From Brachybacterium sp. Z12 (lineage in GTDB: Bacteria; Actinomycetota; Actinomycetes; Actinomycetales; Dermabacteraceae), in contig NZ_CP060496.1 in NCBI RefSeq assembly GCF_014400405.1, positions 3,286,001 through 3,350,000 on the forward strand: DNA of 64,000 bases, in the 5' to 3' direction. Under the pieces are notes generated by a model. The model was given only the letters and a program-made list of their open reading frames with translations, did no database searches and was not told the DNA's origin. Positions 40,946 to 49,475 of this stretch are shown here, in pieces. Made by a program: the position numbers and the translations under genes. Position 1 is the first letter of the stretch; each line of letters opens with the position of its first letter.

Positions 40946-40968
40946 GCAGAGCTCGTGGAGAGCTCTGC
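40946..40968. terminator. 9-bp perfect hairpin between glpD and glpF
   Basis: GCAGAGCTC and GAGCTCTGC pair perfectly around a 5-base loop. It lies in the 257-base glpD-glpF gap on the path of leftward transcription. No T-run. Could attenuate or separate the glpD and glpFK transcripts, or shape mRNA processing. Confidence 0.45.
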
Positions 40969-41030
40969 CGAGACGCACGCGGTGCGCGCCCCACGCAGTG
41001 CCCGGATCTCGTCTCCGGGCACAGCATCGG

Positions 41031-42782
41031 TCATCGTCGGGTGGGCACCTCCGGGGCGTCGGCGAGGCGGGCTGCTGCCTGCTCATCGCTGGTGGTGCGT
41101 TCGCCGTCCAGACGGGCGGCGATGAACTCGCGGTAGGTCTCGACCTCGCGTCGGCGGGCGGTCTCGTCCCAGCCCAGCTCGGGGCCGACGAGCGCGGCGA
41201 TCTCGTCGGCTGCGGCGACGCCGCGGTCGCGGGTCTCGTAGTCCAAGCGGGTGCGGCGCTGGAGGATGTCGGCCAGGTGGCGGGCACCCTCGGCGCGGAC
41301 CGCGTAGAGCGCCTCGGCCCGCAGGTAGCGCGGGGCGTGCTCGAGGGGCGTGCCCAGCGAGGGGTCCTCGTCGATCAGTGCGAGCACGTCGGTCAGCAGG
41401 GCGCCGTAGCGGAACAGCAGGCGGTCCACGCGGACCTCGTCGAAGCCGTAACGTCGGCCGAGCTCGTGCTTGTCTCGCACGAGGGCCGCGTAGCCCTGGG
41501 CGCCGATCACGGGGACTGAGCGGGTCAGGCTCGGGCGGCCCGGCTGGGAGTCCTTGATCGCGAAGTCGACGACGTCCTCGGCCATCACCCGGTAGGTGGT
41601 GTACTTCCCGCCGGCGATCGCGGAGAGTCCCGGCTCGACCTCCATCACGGTGTGCTCGCGGGAGACCTTCGTCGATGAGGAGGAGTCGCCCGCGCCCTTC
41701 TTCACCGGTTGCAGCAGCGGGCGCAGGCCGGAGTAGACGCCGACGACGTCCTCGCGGGTGAGGTCGTCGGCCAGCACGGCGTTGGCGTGCTCGAGCACGT
41801 ACTCGATGTCGTCGCTGGTCGCACCCACGTCGCGGGGGTCCTGGGTCCAGGGGTGTCGGTGGTGCCGATGACCCAGTACTCGTCCCACGGGATGATGAAC
41901 AGCACGGACTTCTCGGTCTGGGTGATGATGCCGGTGTCCGGGACCGCGGGGATCCGCTCCCGCTCGATGGTGATGTGGATGCCCTTGGAGGCGAGCACCT
42001 CGAGGCCAGCCTCGGCCCCGGCGAGCTCCTGCTGGTCCTGGGTCCAGACGCCGCCGGCGAGGATGGTCTCCCGGGCGTGGACGTCGAACTCCTCGCCGGT
42101 CTCCTCGTCGCGCACCCGGGCACCGATGACGCGGGTGCCCTCGTGCAGGTAGTCGACCACGGTGAGGTAGTTGGCGACCGCGGCGTCGTGCTGCGCGGCG
42201 GAGCGCACCAGCATCATCACGAAGCGGGCGTCGTCCATCTGCGCGTCGTAGTACTCGAGCGCTCCGACGGCCGGCCTTCTCGCCGTCCAGGCCGGGGAAG
42301 ACGTCGAGCATCTTGCCGTGCAGCAGGTGGCGGTGCATGGGGACGGTGCGCTTGCGGCCCACGGACTGCATCGCGTCGTAGAGCATCACGCCGGAGCCGA
42401 TGAAGGCGCGGTCCACGACCTTCTTGAAGAAGGGGAAGACGAACTTGATGGGCTTCACCAGGTGCGGGGCGGTGTGCTCGATCAGCAGGTCACGCTCGCG
42501 CAGGGCTTCGGCCACGAGCTTGAAGTCGAGCATCTGCAGGTAGCGCAGGCCGCCGTGCATCAGCTTGGAGGAGCGCGAGGAGGTGCCGCTGGCCCAGTCG
42601 TGGGATTCCACCAGGCCGACGGACAGCCCGCGGGTCGCCGCGTCGAAGGCGGCGCCAGCACCATTGACCCCGCCGCCGATGACGAGCACGTCGAGCGGGT
42701 CCTGAACGGTCGCGGCGCGGAGACGCAGAAGGTGCTCTCGACGGCCTGAGGGGGTGAGTGCGGACCGTTGCTGGTCGGACAC
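41031..42782 (-). CDS. glpD: FAD-dependent glycerol-3-phosphate dehydrogenase GlpD (two frameshifts)
   Basis: About 583 residues. Membrane-associated oxidation of glycerol 3-phosphate to dihydroxyacetone phosphate. FAD motif VLVIGGGVNGAGAAFDAATR, SRSSKLMHGGLRYLQ, and later AGGVWTQDQQ, PWDEYWVIGTTDTP and SAIAGGKYTTYRVMAEDVVD. Three frames are needed: breaks near 42270 (GCCGGCC) and 41851 (GGGG), each one base. The start is GTG 42782 with AAGGAG six bases upstream. Divergent from a SorC-type regulator; upstream of glpF and glpK on the same strand. Confidence 0.92.
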   Translation of the reverse strand: MSDQQRSALTPSGRREHLLRLRAATVQDPLDVLVIGGGVNGAGAAFDAATRGLSVGLVESHDWASGTSSRSSKLMHGGLRYLQMLDFKLVAEALRERDLLIEHTAPHLVKPIKFVFPFFKKVVDRAFIGSGVMLYDAMQSVGRKRTVPMHRHLLHGKMLDVFPGLDGEKAGRRSARVLRRADGRRPLRDDAGALRRAARRRGRQLPHRGRLPARGHPRHRCPGARRGDRRGVRRPRPGDHPRRRRLDPGPAGARRGRGWPRGARLQGHPHHHRAGADPRGPGHRHHHPDREVRAVHHPVGRVLGHRHHRHPWTQDPRDVGATSDDIEYVLEHANAVLADDLTREDVVGVYSGLRPLLQPVKKGAGDSSSSTKVSREHTVMEVEPGLSAIAGGKYTTYRVMAEDVVDFAIKDSQPGRPSLTRSVPVIGAQGYAALVRDKHELGRRYGFDEVRVDRLLFRYGALLTDVLALIDEDPSLGTPLEHAPRYLRAEALYAVRAEGARHLADILQRRTRLDYETRDRGVAAADEIAALVGPELGWDETARRREVETYREFIAARLDGERTTSDEQAAARLADAPEVPTRR

Positions 42783-42910
42783 GGGCTGCTCCTTCGCATC
42801 GACGCCTGGGGCTCCCGGCCGGGGGGCCGGGGAGGTCGCTCCGGCCGGACTCGCCACGGCCGGACGGGTCCCCCATCCTGGGATCTTCGTGCAGGCGGGC
42901 GCAAGCGGAG

Positions 42911-42924
42911 TGCACGGACGTGCA
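42911..42924. promoter_or_regulatory. candidate operator TGCACGGACGTGCA
   Basis: Perfect 6-2-6 palindrome just upstream of the regulator start at 42937, in the divergent region with glpD. An AAGACT -10-like hexamer follows at 42924-42929, seven bases before the ATG, so binding here would block the regulator's own promoter. Confidence 0.5.
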
Positions 42925-42936
42925 AGACTGATGTCC

Positions 42937-43895
42937 ATGACCCGTGAATCTCGCGTCGAAGCCCTCTTCACTGCTGCACGGATGTACTACGAGGAGGGGC
43001 AGACGATGGAGGCGATCGCGGGCCGCTTCGCCGTCTCCCGCTCGACCGTCTCCCGGATGTTGCGCGACGCGCGCGAGGCCGAGCTGGTGCAGATCACGCT
43101 GCGGCCGCCGGACGCCCAGAGGGTCGAGGAGCTGGCCCGCCGCATCTCACGGCAGTACGGGGTGCAGGTGCACGTCGTGCCCGCGACGCCCGGCGACGAC
43201 GAGCGCGAGCGACTGCACGAGGTCGCCCGGGTGGGCGGGGAACTGCTCGACGAGATGCTCGAACCGGGCACCACGCTCGGCATCGCCTGGGGCACCACGC
43301 TGGCGGAGCTGCTCGGCACCGTGCGCTCCCGGCCGGTCCCCGGCCTGCGGATCGTGCAGCTCAACGGCGCGATCAACGTCGAGGGCTCCGGGCTCACCTA
43401 CATCGCCACGGTGCTCGCCCGCGCGGCCACGCGCTGGGATGCGACTGTGCACCAGTTCCCGGTGCCAGCCTTCTTCGACTACGCCGGGACGCGCGAGGCG
43501 ATGTGGCGCGAGCGTTCGGTGCAGCGGGTGCTCGCGACGCAGCGCGAGGCCACCGTGGCCGTGTTCAGCGTGGGCGCCTTCGATGCCGAGGTGCCCAGCC
43601 ACGTCTACACCCACAACTACCTCACGGGAGAGGACCTGCGCTCGCTGCGGTCCGACGGCGCGGTCGGGGACGTCTGCACGGTGTTCCTGCGCGCGGACGG
43701 CACCTTCCGCGACATCGCGATGAATCAGCGCGGATCCGGGACCGGACCGGACCGGCTGGCGCGCATCCGCGACGGCTGCTGGTGGCCTCGGGCTCCCGCA
43801 AGGCGCTCCCCCTGCGTGCCGCCCTGCGTGCCGGCGTCGCGACCGACGTGGTCGTCGATGAGATCACCGCCGCGAGCCTCCTCGCCCTGCGCTGA
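42937..43895 (+). CDS. SorC/DeoR-type sugar-binding transcriptional regulator, probable glycerol regulator (frameshift near 43768)
   Basis: About 319 residues. HTH region TMEAIAGRFAVSRSTVSRML (residues about 22-41), then the SorC sugar-phosphate-binding domain: GIAWGTTLAELLGTV, LRIVQLNGAINVEGSGLTYI and YTHNYLTGEDLRSL. The last about 45 residues (LLVASGSRKALPLRAALRAG...LLALR) are in the next frame, restored by one base near 43768. Divergent from glpD, so it is likely the glycerol-phosphate-responsive regulator in place of a DeoR-type GlpR. The frame also has an ATG at 42931. ATG 42937 is preferred because AAGACT lies seven bases upstream and no Shine-Dalgarno is seen. Confidence 0.87.
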
Positions 43896-43998
43896 TCCCG
43901 GTTCGTCGGCGATGCCGTCACGCCGCCGCTGCCCTGCGCCCCGCCCTGTTGCTCCCCGCCCCCGCCGCGCCACACGCCGCCCCACCCCTTCACCCCGC

Positions 43999-44055
43999 CA
44001 ACAGCCCACTGACGAACCACGATCGGCCCGTTTCTGGTTCGTCAGCGGACAGTTG
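43999..44055. repeat. dispersed palindromic element, copy 1
   Basis: Arms 43999-44019 and 44035-44055, 21 bases each, pair at most positions around a 15-base spacer that contains GATCGGCC. The inner arms are GACGAACCA and TGGTTCGTC. Lies between convergent genes. Two related copies occur at 45454 and 46178. Confidence 0.85.
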
Positions 44056-44203
44056 ACGGCGACGCCTCGGCGACCGACTGCGGAATCGTGGCGACGGAGC
44101 CTCGGCGGTCGACCGCTGAATCGTGACGGCGAAGCTTCGTTGGGCGGCCGCAGAATCATCGCGACGCGTCGCGGTGGCGGCAGGGCCTGCGCCGGGAGCG
44201 ACA

Positions 44204-45287
44204 TCAGCTCGTCGGCTGCTGGGCAGCGATGCGCCAGCTGGGACGATTCCGAGCCAGCTCGGCGATGGAACGACCGATGCGCGCCTCATCGGGGACCTCC
44301 AGTCCACGGCCACCGAGCTCGTCGGCCAGCCGCAGCAGGATCCGGCTCGGCCGCCACAGATCGTCGCCGTTGGCACGGACGATGGTCCAGCCAAGGGCGG
44401 TGATCTCGTCCCGGCGCCGCTCGTCCTCGCGCCACTGCTTCTTCGTCAGGCGATGGCCGTCCCCGTCGTATTCGAGCACGCAGCCCGCCTGAGGCCAGGC
44501 GAAGTCGAGGTAGCGCGTGCGCCCGCTGCGCCGTTCCTGGACGGGGAGGTTCAGCTCGGGCTCTGGGAACTCGGCACCGGCCAGGAGGAGCCGCATGATG
44601 CTCTCCCCGGGAGACCATGACCGGTCCCGGACTGCCGGCAGCACTGCGGCCAGGCGGGCGATCCCCGTCGCCCGCGCATCCTCGCGACATGGTCAGCCAG
44701 GTCCGCGACGTTCGTCAGCGGGCATTCAGTCGTTCCCGCAACCACGGCGTCGGCCACAGCGACGAGATCCCATGGCGGCAGGAGCGTCGCGAGCTCGCGC
44801 AGCACCTCGGCTGGCGAGGAGAGCACGAGTTTGCCCCGCTTCGTGCTGGGCCCCGGCTCCCACCGATGGATCGCCGCACCGCGCACCGCCGATGAACACG
44901 CCCCTGAGGGACACGTGCATGGATGACGGGGAGCACGGCGCCCGTCCGCAGGGAGGCACCGGCGGAGACAGGAGACAGTGGTGACGAACGCCGTCGGCCG
45001 TACTCGTCGACCCTGAGCAGTGCCACCTTGTCCTCGAGCTGCAACGGCAGCGGCACGTCCCACAGCAGCGCGGCCGTCGTATGGCTGATGACGCTGCCCG
45101 GGAGCACCTTGTTCTGGAGCGTCCACGCCATGGCCTCGACGCTCGCCGGGTGGTCGCTGAGCATGTGGAAACCGGGGAAGACCTTCGTGAGTGCGGGCCC
45201 GGCGAGGTCGCGGCTGTGCGCGCCGGCATCCAGCCACTGCTTCCGTGTCATCAGGGCACCGGCGCGACGGTCCCAGCTCTTCGCCAT
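44204..45287 (-). CDS. AbiEi/DUF559-like protein with Vsr-type endonuclease fold (two apparent frameshifts)
   Basis: About 361 residues in three frames. The N-terminal part looks like an AbiEi-type winged-helix domain: TRKQWLDAGAHSRDLAGPAL, VFPGFHMLSDHP and SVISHTTAALLWDVPLP. The middle has LSSPAEVLRELATLLPPWDL and VAVADAVVAG. The C-terminal domain resembles DUF559, related to very-short-patch endonucleases: RYLDFAWPQAGCVLEYDGDG (with a metal-ligand-like D-E pair) and GWTIVRANGDDLW. Breaks near 44880 and 44665 are single-base. Such proteins are widespread single genes in actinobacteria; a nuclease or defence role is unproven. ATG 45287 has no obvious Shine-Dalgarno. Confidence 0.75.
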
Positions 45288-45453
45288 GCGCTGACCGTAC
45301 GGAGCCGGGCGCCGACCGGTGCGCCCCGCACGGTCACTGTGGACGGCAGGTGGCTGTGGAGGACCGGTGCGCGCTCTGCGGCCCACGTTGTGCCGTGCCA
45401 TGCGTCGCCGTGTCTGACGCGTCGTGTCGTGGCATCCCTTACGGTGCCGACGA

Positions 45454-45507
45454 ACAGCCCGCTCACGAACCACTCTCCGCCCAGATCTGGTTCGTCAGCG
45501 GGCTGTT
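45454..45507. repeat. dispersed palindromic element, copy 2
   Basis: Arms 45454-45473 (AACAGCCCGCTCACGAACCA) and 45488-45507 are complementary with one mismatch, with a 14-base spacer. Inner CACGAACCA/TGGTTCGTC matches copies 1 and 3. The 3' arm runs straight into the tandem repeat. Confidence 0.85.
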
Positions 45508-45634
45508 GAGGCGACGTGGCGGAGGTGGCGGTTGAGGCGACGTGGCGGAGGTGACGGTTGAGGCGACGTGGCGGAGGTGACGGTTGAGGCGACGTGGCGG
45601 ACGTGACGGTTGAGGCGACGTGGCGGAGGTGGCG
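45505..45634. repeat. five tandem copies of a 26-base repeat
   Basis: Units start at 45505, 45531, 45557, 45583 and 45609, each beginning GTTGAGGCGACGTGGCGG. Units 2 and 3 are identical; the others differ by one base. There are no spacers, so it is a minisatellite rather than CRISPR. The period is not a multiple of three and it lies outside genes. A degenerate GGCGGAGGT tail follows. Confidence 0.92.
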
Positions 45635-45678
45635 GAGGTGGCGGGCGAGGCGGGCCAGGCGGGCCACCGACGTCGAGC

Positions 45679-46137
45679 TCAGCCCTCCCTCGCGTGCACC
45701 ACCCGGAACCGCTCGCACACCACCGGCATGTCCGCGGTGAAGCCGGTGGCGGAGTGCTCCCTCCAGAAGGGTTCATGGATGCGTCGCCACGAGGCGAGGG
45801 TGCGGTCGTCCTCACCCTCGGCCTGGGCGTGCTCCGCAGTGACCTGGTTGAACGGCACGATCTGGATGTCAGTCACCTCGAGGACGGCGCACGGGGCACC
45901 GGACCCGTCGAGGATGATCGAGAGATCACCGACGGCGGGAACCGGCTCGCCGACGGACTCGTAGTCACGCAGCGCGGAAGCGGTGGCGGTCTTCGTGCCG
46001 GCCAGCACCATTGCGAGCAGGCCGTCGGCATGCTCGGTCGTCGCCCCGAAGGCCCAGGCCTCTGGCGGCTGGGCGGGCAGGTCGGGGTGGAGGGTACGGG
46101 CGTGGTCCCAGAAGGGGTCGATCTCGGAAGCGGTCAC
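45679..46137 (-). CDS. ASCH domain protein
   Basis: 152 residues, the common size of stand-alone ASCH proteins. The ASCH beta-barrel is seen in WAFGATTEHADGLLAMVLAG, TKTATASALRDYESVGEPVP (the G-K-x-T-x-T pattern near residue 48), DLSIILDGSGAPCAVLEVTD, and the C-terminal PVVCERFRVVHARE strand. The fold binds RNA, and some members are nucleotide- or RNA-modifying hydrolases; the actual function is unknown. Flanked on both sides by copies of the palindromic element. Intact in one frame. Confidence 0.88.
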   Translation of the reverse strand: MTASEIDPFWDHARTLHPDLPAQPPEAWAFGATTEHADGLLAMVLAGTKTATASALRDYESVGEPVPAVGDLSIILDGSGAPCAVLEVTDIQIVPFNQVTAEHAQAEGEDDRTLASWRRIHEPFWREHSATGFTADMPVVCERFRVVHAREG

Positions 46138-46177
46138 CGCGAGAGGATATCCGGCTGCCTGCGGGCAACCGCCGGCT

Positions 46178-46234
46178 CAACAGCCCGCTCACGAACCAGA
46201 AACTGGCCGATCATGGTTCGCCAGTGGACTGTTG
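46178..46234. repeat. dispersed palindromic element, copy 3 (inverted relative to copy 1)
   Basis: Arms 46178-46198 and 46214-46234 of 21 bases around a 15-base spacer. On the reverse strand the spacer reads TGATCGGCCAGTTTC, nearly identical to copy 1's CGATCGGCCCGTTTC, so this copy is inverted and the spacer is conserved along with the arms. Confidence 0.85.
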
Positions 46235-46320
46235 CCGGAGCGCCGCAGCGCGGGGTGTCGCGGTGAGGGCGCGACTGCGCGGCGGCGAGCGGCGGGGCGG
46301 AGCCGGGCCCCAGCAGGAGC

Positions 46321-47193
46321 TCAGCCCTCCGCGGCTGCCAGGTCCAGGCGCTCGGGGTGGGTGTACACGTTCATGCGGCCGTCACCGTCCTCGCCGGCGC
46401 GGGTGAAGCCGACGAGTGTCTGGCCGAACTCTCGGGCGGTGTCGACGGCCAGGGAGCTCGCCGCGGAGACGCAGGCCACCAGGGGGATGCCCGCCATGCA
46501 GGCCTTCTGGGCGATCTCGAAGCTGGCGCGGGAGGAGACGAGCAGGAAGCAGTCCCGCAGCGGGAGGCGGTTCTCGAGCAGGGCCCAGCCGATCACCTTG
46601 TCGACCGCGTTGTGCCGGCCCACGTCCTCTCGCACCACCAGCAGGTTCCCCTCGAGGTCCACGAGCGCTGCGGCGTGCACGCCGCCCGTGCGGGTGAAGA
46701 CCGGCTGCTGCTCGCCGAGGGCGCTCGCTGCGCCGAGGATGACCCGGGGGTCCAGCTGCCACTCCTCGGCCAGGGTGTACCTGCTCTTCTTCCGCACCGC
46801 GTCGATGCTCTCGGCGCCGCACACCCCGCAGGCGGAGGTGGTGGTGAAGCTCCTGCTCATGAACGGCAGCAGCTGCGGGCGGGCCGTGGTGAAGTCCATG
46901 ACGTTATAGGTGTTCTGTGCGAAGCCGGTGCCGTCGTCGACCACCGCGCCGTCGCAGTAGCGGGCTTCGGTGATGTCCTCGCGATGCGCGATCAGCCCCT
47001 CGCCGTGGAGGAAGCCGTGGATCAGCTCGACGTCATGGCCCGGGGTGCGCATGGTCAGTGAGAGCTGCTGCCCATTCAGGCGGATGTCCAGCGGCTCTTC
47101 GACAGCGACGTGGTCGCCCTTTCGGCCTGCATACAGCCTGCCTTCACGCACCCGGACGGTGCGGATCCGCGCGCGATCAGTGACCCTGCCCAT
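46321..47193 (-). CDS. fdhD: FdhD, formate dehydrogenase accessory sulfurtransferase
   Basis: 290 residues. Transfers sulfur from IscS to the molybdenum cofactor of formate dehydrogenase. Seen: VEEPLDIRLNG at about residue 30, HGFLHGEGLI, the sulfur-relay motif SACGVCGAESID, FTRTGGVHAAALVD, VREDVGRHNAVDKVIGWAL and LVSSRASFEIAQKA. All are diagnostic of FdhD. Start ATG 47193 is supported by TATCCT six bases upstream and the lack of a Shine-Dalgarno, suggesting leaderless expression. No formate dehydrogenase genes are in the window. Confidence 0.94.
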   Translation of the reverse strand: MGRVTDRARIRTVRVREGRLYAGRKGDHVAVEEPLDIRLNGQQLSLTMRTPGHDVELIHGFLHGEGLIAHREDITEARYCDGAVVDDGTGFAQNTYNVMDFTTARPQLLPFMSRSFTTTSACGVCGAESIDAVRKKSRYTLAEEWQLDPRVILGAASALGEQQPVFTRTGGVHAAALVDLEGNLLVVREDVGRHNAVDKVIGWALLENRLPLRDCFLLVSSRASFEIAQKACMAGIPLVACVSAASSLAVDTAREFGQTLVGFTRAGEDGDGRMNVYTHPERLDLAAAEG

Positions 47194-47199
47194 CGGGCG

Positions 47200-47205
47200 A
47201 GGATA
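47200..47205 (-). promoter_or_regulatory. candidate -10 element for leaderless fdhD
   Basis: TATCCT on the minus strand ends six bases before ATG 47193, matching the spacing seen at the other apparently leaderless genes in this window. Confidence 0.4.
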
Positions 47206-47249
47206 GTCCACTCACCTGCGGCGCGGCCGCCCAGGCACGGCGGGCCGGG

Positions 47250-47762
47250 TCACTCCTCGTCGTCCTCGTCGTCCGTGCGGCGGCCGCCCTCGGCGAGGGC
47301 GCGCGCCACCTCGAGCTGTTCCTCCCAGCCGCGGAAGTTCTCCTCGTAGTTGCGACGGCGCACCGGCTCATCGAGGCCGAGCTTGGCGAACCCTCGCTCG
47401 CACACCGTCAGCCGCACCAGGTTCTTCTTCGCCGTGCCCGCCGGGTCGATGATGAACTCGACGGTGTTGTTCGGTGCGTCGGAGATCTCGCCGAGCCCGC
47501 CGCCCAGCCAGCGGAAGAAGATCCGGTACGGCGCCTCCTGCGCCTCGATGCCGAGCTGGAACCGTCCGTGCACCGGATCGATCACCTCGGTGACGGTGCC
47601 GTGCCGGACGATCTTGTGCTCGCGGTACTCGCCGTCGTTGATGAACCAGCCGGGCTCGCGGACCACGGCGTACACCGTCTCGGCGCTGGCCTTGATCAGC
47701 ACGCTGCGCACGATCGCATCAGGGACGGGGGCGTCTGCGGGAAGAACGGACTCGTCGGCCAT
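47250..47762 (-). CDS. SRPBCC (AHSA1/START-like) protein
   Basis: 170 residues with the Bet v 1-like fold: IVRSVLIKASAETVYAVVRE at the N-terminus, GWFINDGEYRE, VIDPVHGRFQLGIEAQ, a strand PYRIFFRWLG, and a final helix NFRGWEEQLEVARALAEG with an acidic tail. Related proteins are Hsp90-activator-like or ligand-binding; no catalytic residues are recognisable. Downstream of a second SRPBCC gene on the same strand; the two share general fold rather than close sequence. Confidence 0.85.
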   Translation of the reverse strand: MADESVLPADAPVPDAIVRSVLIKASAETVYAVVREPGWFINDGEYREHKIVRHGTVTEVIDPVHGRFQLGIEAQEAPYRIFFRWLGGGLGEISDAPNNTVEFIIDPAGTAKKNLVRLTVCERGFAKLGLDEPVRRRNYEENFRGWEEQLEVARALAEGGRRTDDEDDEE

Positions 47763-47859
47763 GACTGTGCTCCTCGTGGTCAGGATTGCGGCCTCATCGC
47801 CGCCTGCGGCCAGCCTGACAGAATTCCGGGGCCCGGCGACCCCGGGCCCCCGATCGCCG

Positions 47860-48348
47860 TCAGGGCTTCGTGACCGCCGCCGCGAGCAGGTTCAGCGACT
47901 CCTCGAGATCCTCCTGCGGGATGGCGGGGAAACCGACCTTCTCCAGCAGCTTCTGATCCGTGACGCGGGACCAGTCGTAGGTCAGGGACACCTCGGTGGA
48001 GTCGGCGCCCAGGGACTTGAGCTCGTAGAGCCACTCCCAGCCCAGCGGCTCGTTCGGCGCGGTGCCGTCCTCCGCCTCGGGGGCGGGCTGCCAGCCGATC
48101 ATCTTGTTCTCGTCGTAGGCGGTGACGAAGTTATGGGTGCGGTAGTCCCCGCCCATGGCATCGCGATGCATGTTCATCACGAACTTCTCGCCGGACTTGT
48201 CGATGCGCTCGGTGTCGTCGGCGCTGCGCACCGTGCCGGATCCGTCGAACTCAGGGTGGCGGGCGGGCAGGGTGAGCAGGTCGAACAGCTCCTTCGCGGA
48301 GACGTCGACGGTGCGGGTGACGGTCAGATGTGTCTGGTTGCTGTTCAT
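47860..48348 (-). CDS. SRPBCC/polyketide-cyclase-like protein
   Basis: 162 residues. START-like fold: THLTVTRTVDVSAKELFDLL, LPARHPEFDGSGTVR, FVMNMHRDAMGGDYRTHNFV, and the helix EDLEESLNLLAAAVTK at the C-terminus. Typical of actinobacterial ligand-binding proteins annotated as dimerisation/transport or polyketide cyclase. Function unknown. Probably in one unit with the SRPBCC gene downstream, separated by about 97 bases. Confidence 0.85.
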   Translation of the reverse strand: MNSNQTHLTVTRTVDVSAKELFDLLTLPARHPEFDGSGTVRSADDTERIDKSGEKFVMNMHRDAMGGDYRTHNFVTAYDENKMIGWQPAPEAEDGTAPNEPLGWEWLYELKSLGADSTEVSLTYDWSRVTDQKLLEKVGFPAIPQEDLEESLNLLAAAVTKP

Positions 48349-48483
48349 GCCGCCACCCTGCCGTCTCAGCCACCAGATGTCACCTGCGCGCCGACCGCAC
48401 GGTCGACCTGCTCGGCCGGGGCGGTGCCGCGCAGCGCCGGCGCACAGGCATCCCCTCGCCGGCTCCGGTGGTGACGATCCGGA

Positions 48484-49443
48484 TCAGACCAGGCCCTTCT
48501 CCGTCAGCCAGCCGGAGGCGATGTCCGCGGAGGAGGCCTGGTCCACGACGCTCTGGCGGTTCAGCTCGACGAGATCATCGGCGCTGAGCTCGGCGAGGAC
48601 GCCGTCGATCGCGGCCGCAGCCGCCTCGTCGATCTTCTCGGAGACCACCGGCACCACGTTCTGCGGGAGGATCATCGACTCCGGATCCTCGAGCACCACG
48701 AGATCGTTCTCGGCGATGGCGGGGTCGGCGGTGTAGATGTCCGCGAGCTGCACATCGCCGTCGAGCAGGGCCTGCACGGTCAGCGGGCCGCCGGAGTCCT
48801 CCACGGGGACCACGGTGACCTCGACGCCGTAGACCGTCTTGACCCCGTCGGGACCGTAGGGCCGCACATCGAACTCGCTGTTCGCCGCGATCTTCAGGTC
48901 CTCGTCGACATCCGCGAGGTCGCCGATGGCGGTGAGGGAGTGGGTGCCCGCGAAGTCCGCGGTGGTGGTGTAGGAGTCCTGGTCGGAGGCCTCTGCGAAG
49001 GAGAGCACGCGCAGCCCCTCGGGAAGGGCCTCGCCGAGCGCGATATGGGTCTCCTCCGGGCTCGCGGACTCGGCTTCGGCGTCATAGTGCTGGAGCAGGT
49101 TGCCGAGGTACTCGGGCAGCACGTCCAGGGAGCCCGCCTCGAGCTCCGGCATGTACACCTCGCGCTGGCCGATCTGGAACTGCCGATCCACGGTGAACCC
49201 CTCCGCCTCGAGGACCTGGGCGAACAGCTCGGCGATGATCTCGTTGGAGTAGTAGGCCTGGGAGCCGATCGCGATGGTGCCGGCGCCCCCGCCGTCGGAC
49301 CCGCCGCCACCGCCGTTGCCGCCGCTGTCGGTGCCGTCGCCCTCTTCGAAGGGGTCGGAGCTGCCGCAGGCGGCGGCGCCGAGGGCGACGCCGCCGAGGC
49401 CGAGCGCGCCGAGCAGGTGGCGGCGGGTGCTGTGGATGGTCAT
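48484..49443 (-). CDS. glycine betaine/choline ABC transporter substrate-binding lipoprotein (OpuCC/ProX type)
   Basis: 319 residues. Signal TRRHLLGALGLGGVALG with lipobox AAAC around residue 26, a long Gly/Ser linker, then the OpuAC-type domain: TIAIGSQAYYSNEIIAELFA, PEYLGNLLQHY and ADIYTADPAIAENDLVVLED. Binds quaternary ammonium osmolytes outside the cell. Last gene of the operon ATPase-permease-permease-SBP (51630 to 48484). The frame extends to 49479, but ATG 49443 puts the signal at the start. Confidence 0.92.
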   Translation of the reverse strand: MTIHSTRRHLLGALGLGGVALGAAACGSSDPFEEGDGTDSGGNGGGGGSDGGGAGTIAIGSQAYYSNEIIAELFAQVLEAEGFTVDRQFQIGQREVYMPELEAGSLDVLPEYLGNLLQHYDAEAESASPEETHIALGEALPEGLRVLSFAEASDQDSYTTTADFAGTHSLTAIGDLADVDEDLKIAANSEFDVRPYGPDGVKTVYGVEVTVVPVEDSGGPLTVQALLDGDVQLADIYTADPAIAENDLVVLEDPESMILPQNVVPVVSEKIDEAAAAAIDGVLAELSADDLVELNRQSVVDQASSADIASGWLTEKGLV

Positions 49444-49475
49444 GGAAGTTCTCCTGGGGTGATGGTCGGGCGGGG

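Larger units (their letters stand above)
45288..45678. other. 391-base gap with a palindromic element and tandem repeats
   Basis: No gene supported. It contains palindromic element copy 2 (45454-45507) directly followed by five 26-base tandem repeats (45505-45634) and a degenerate GGCGGGC tail that reaches the ASCH gene's stop. Confidence 0.7.

Noticed and set aside
45505..45634. Possible CRISPR array from regular 26-base repeats
   Set aside because: The units abut directly with no spacers and no cas genes are near; it is a minisatellite.
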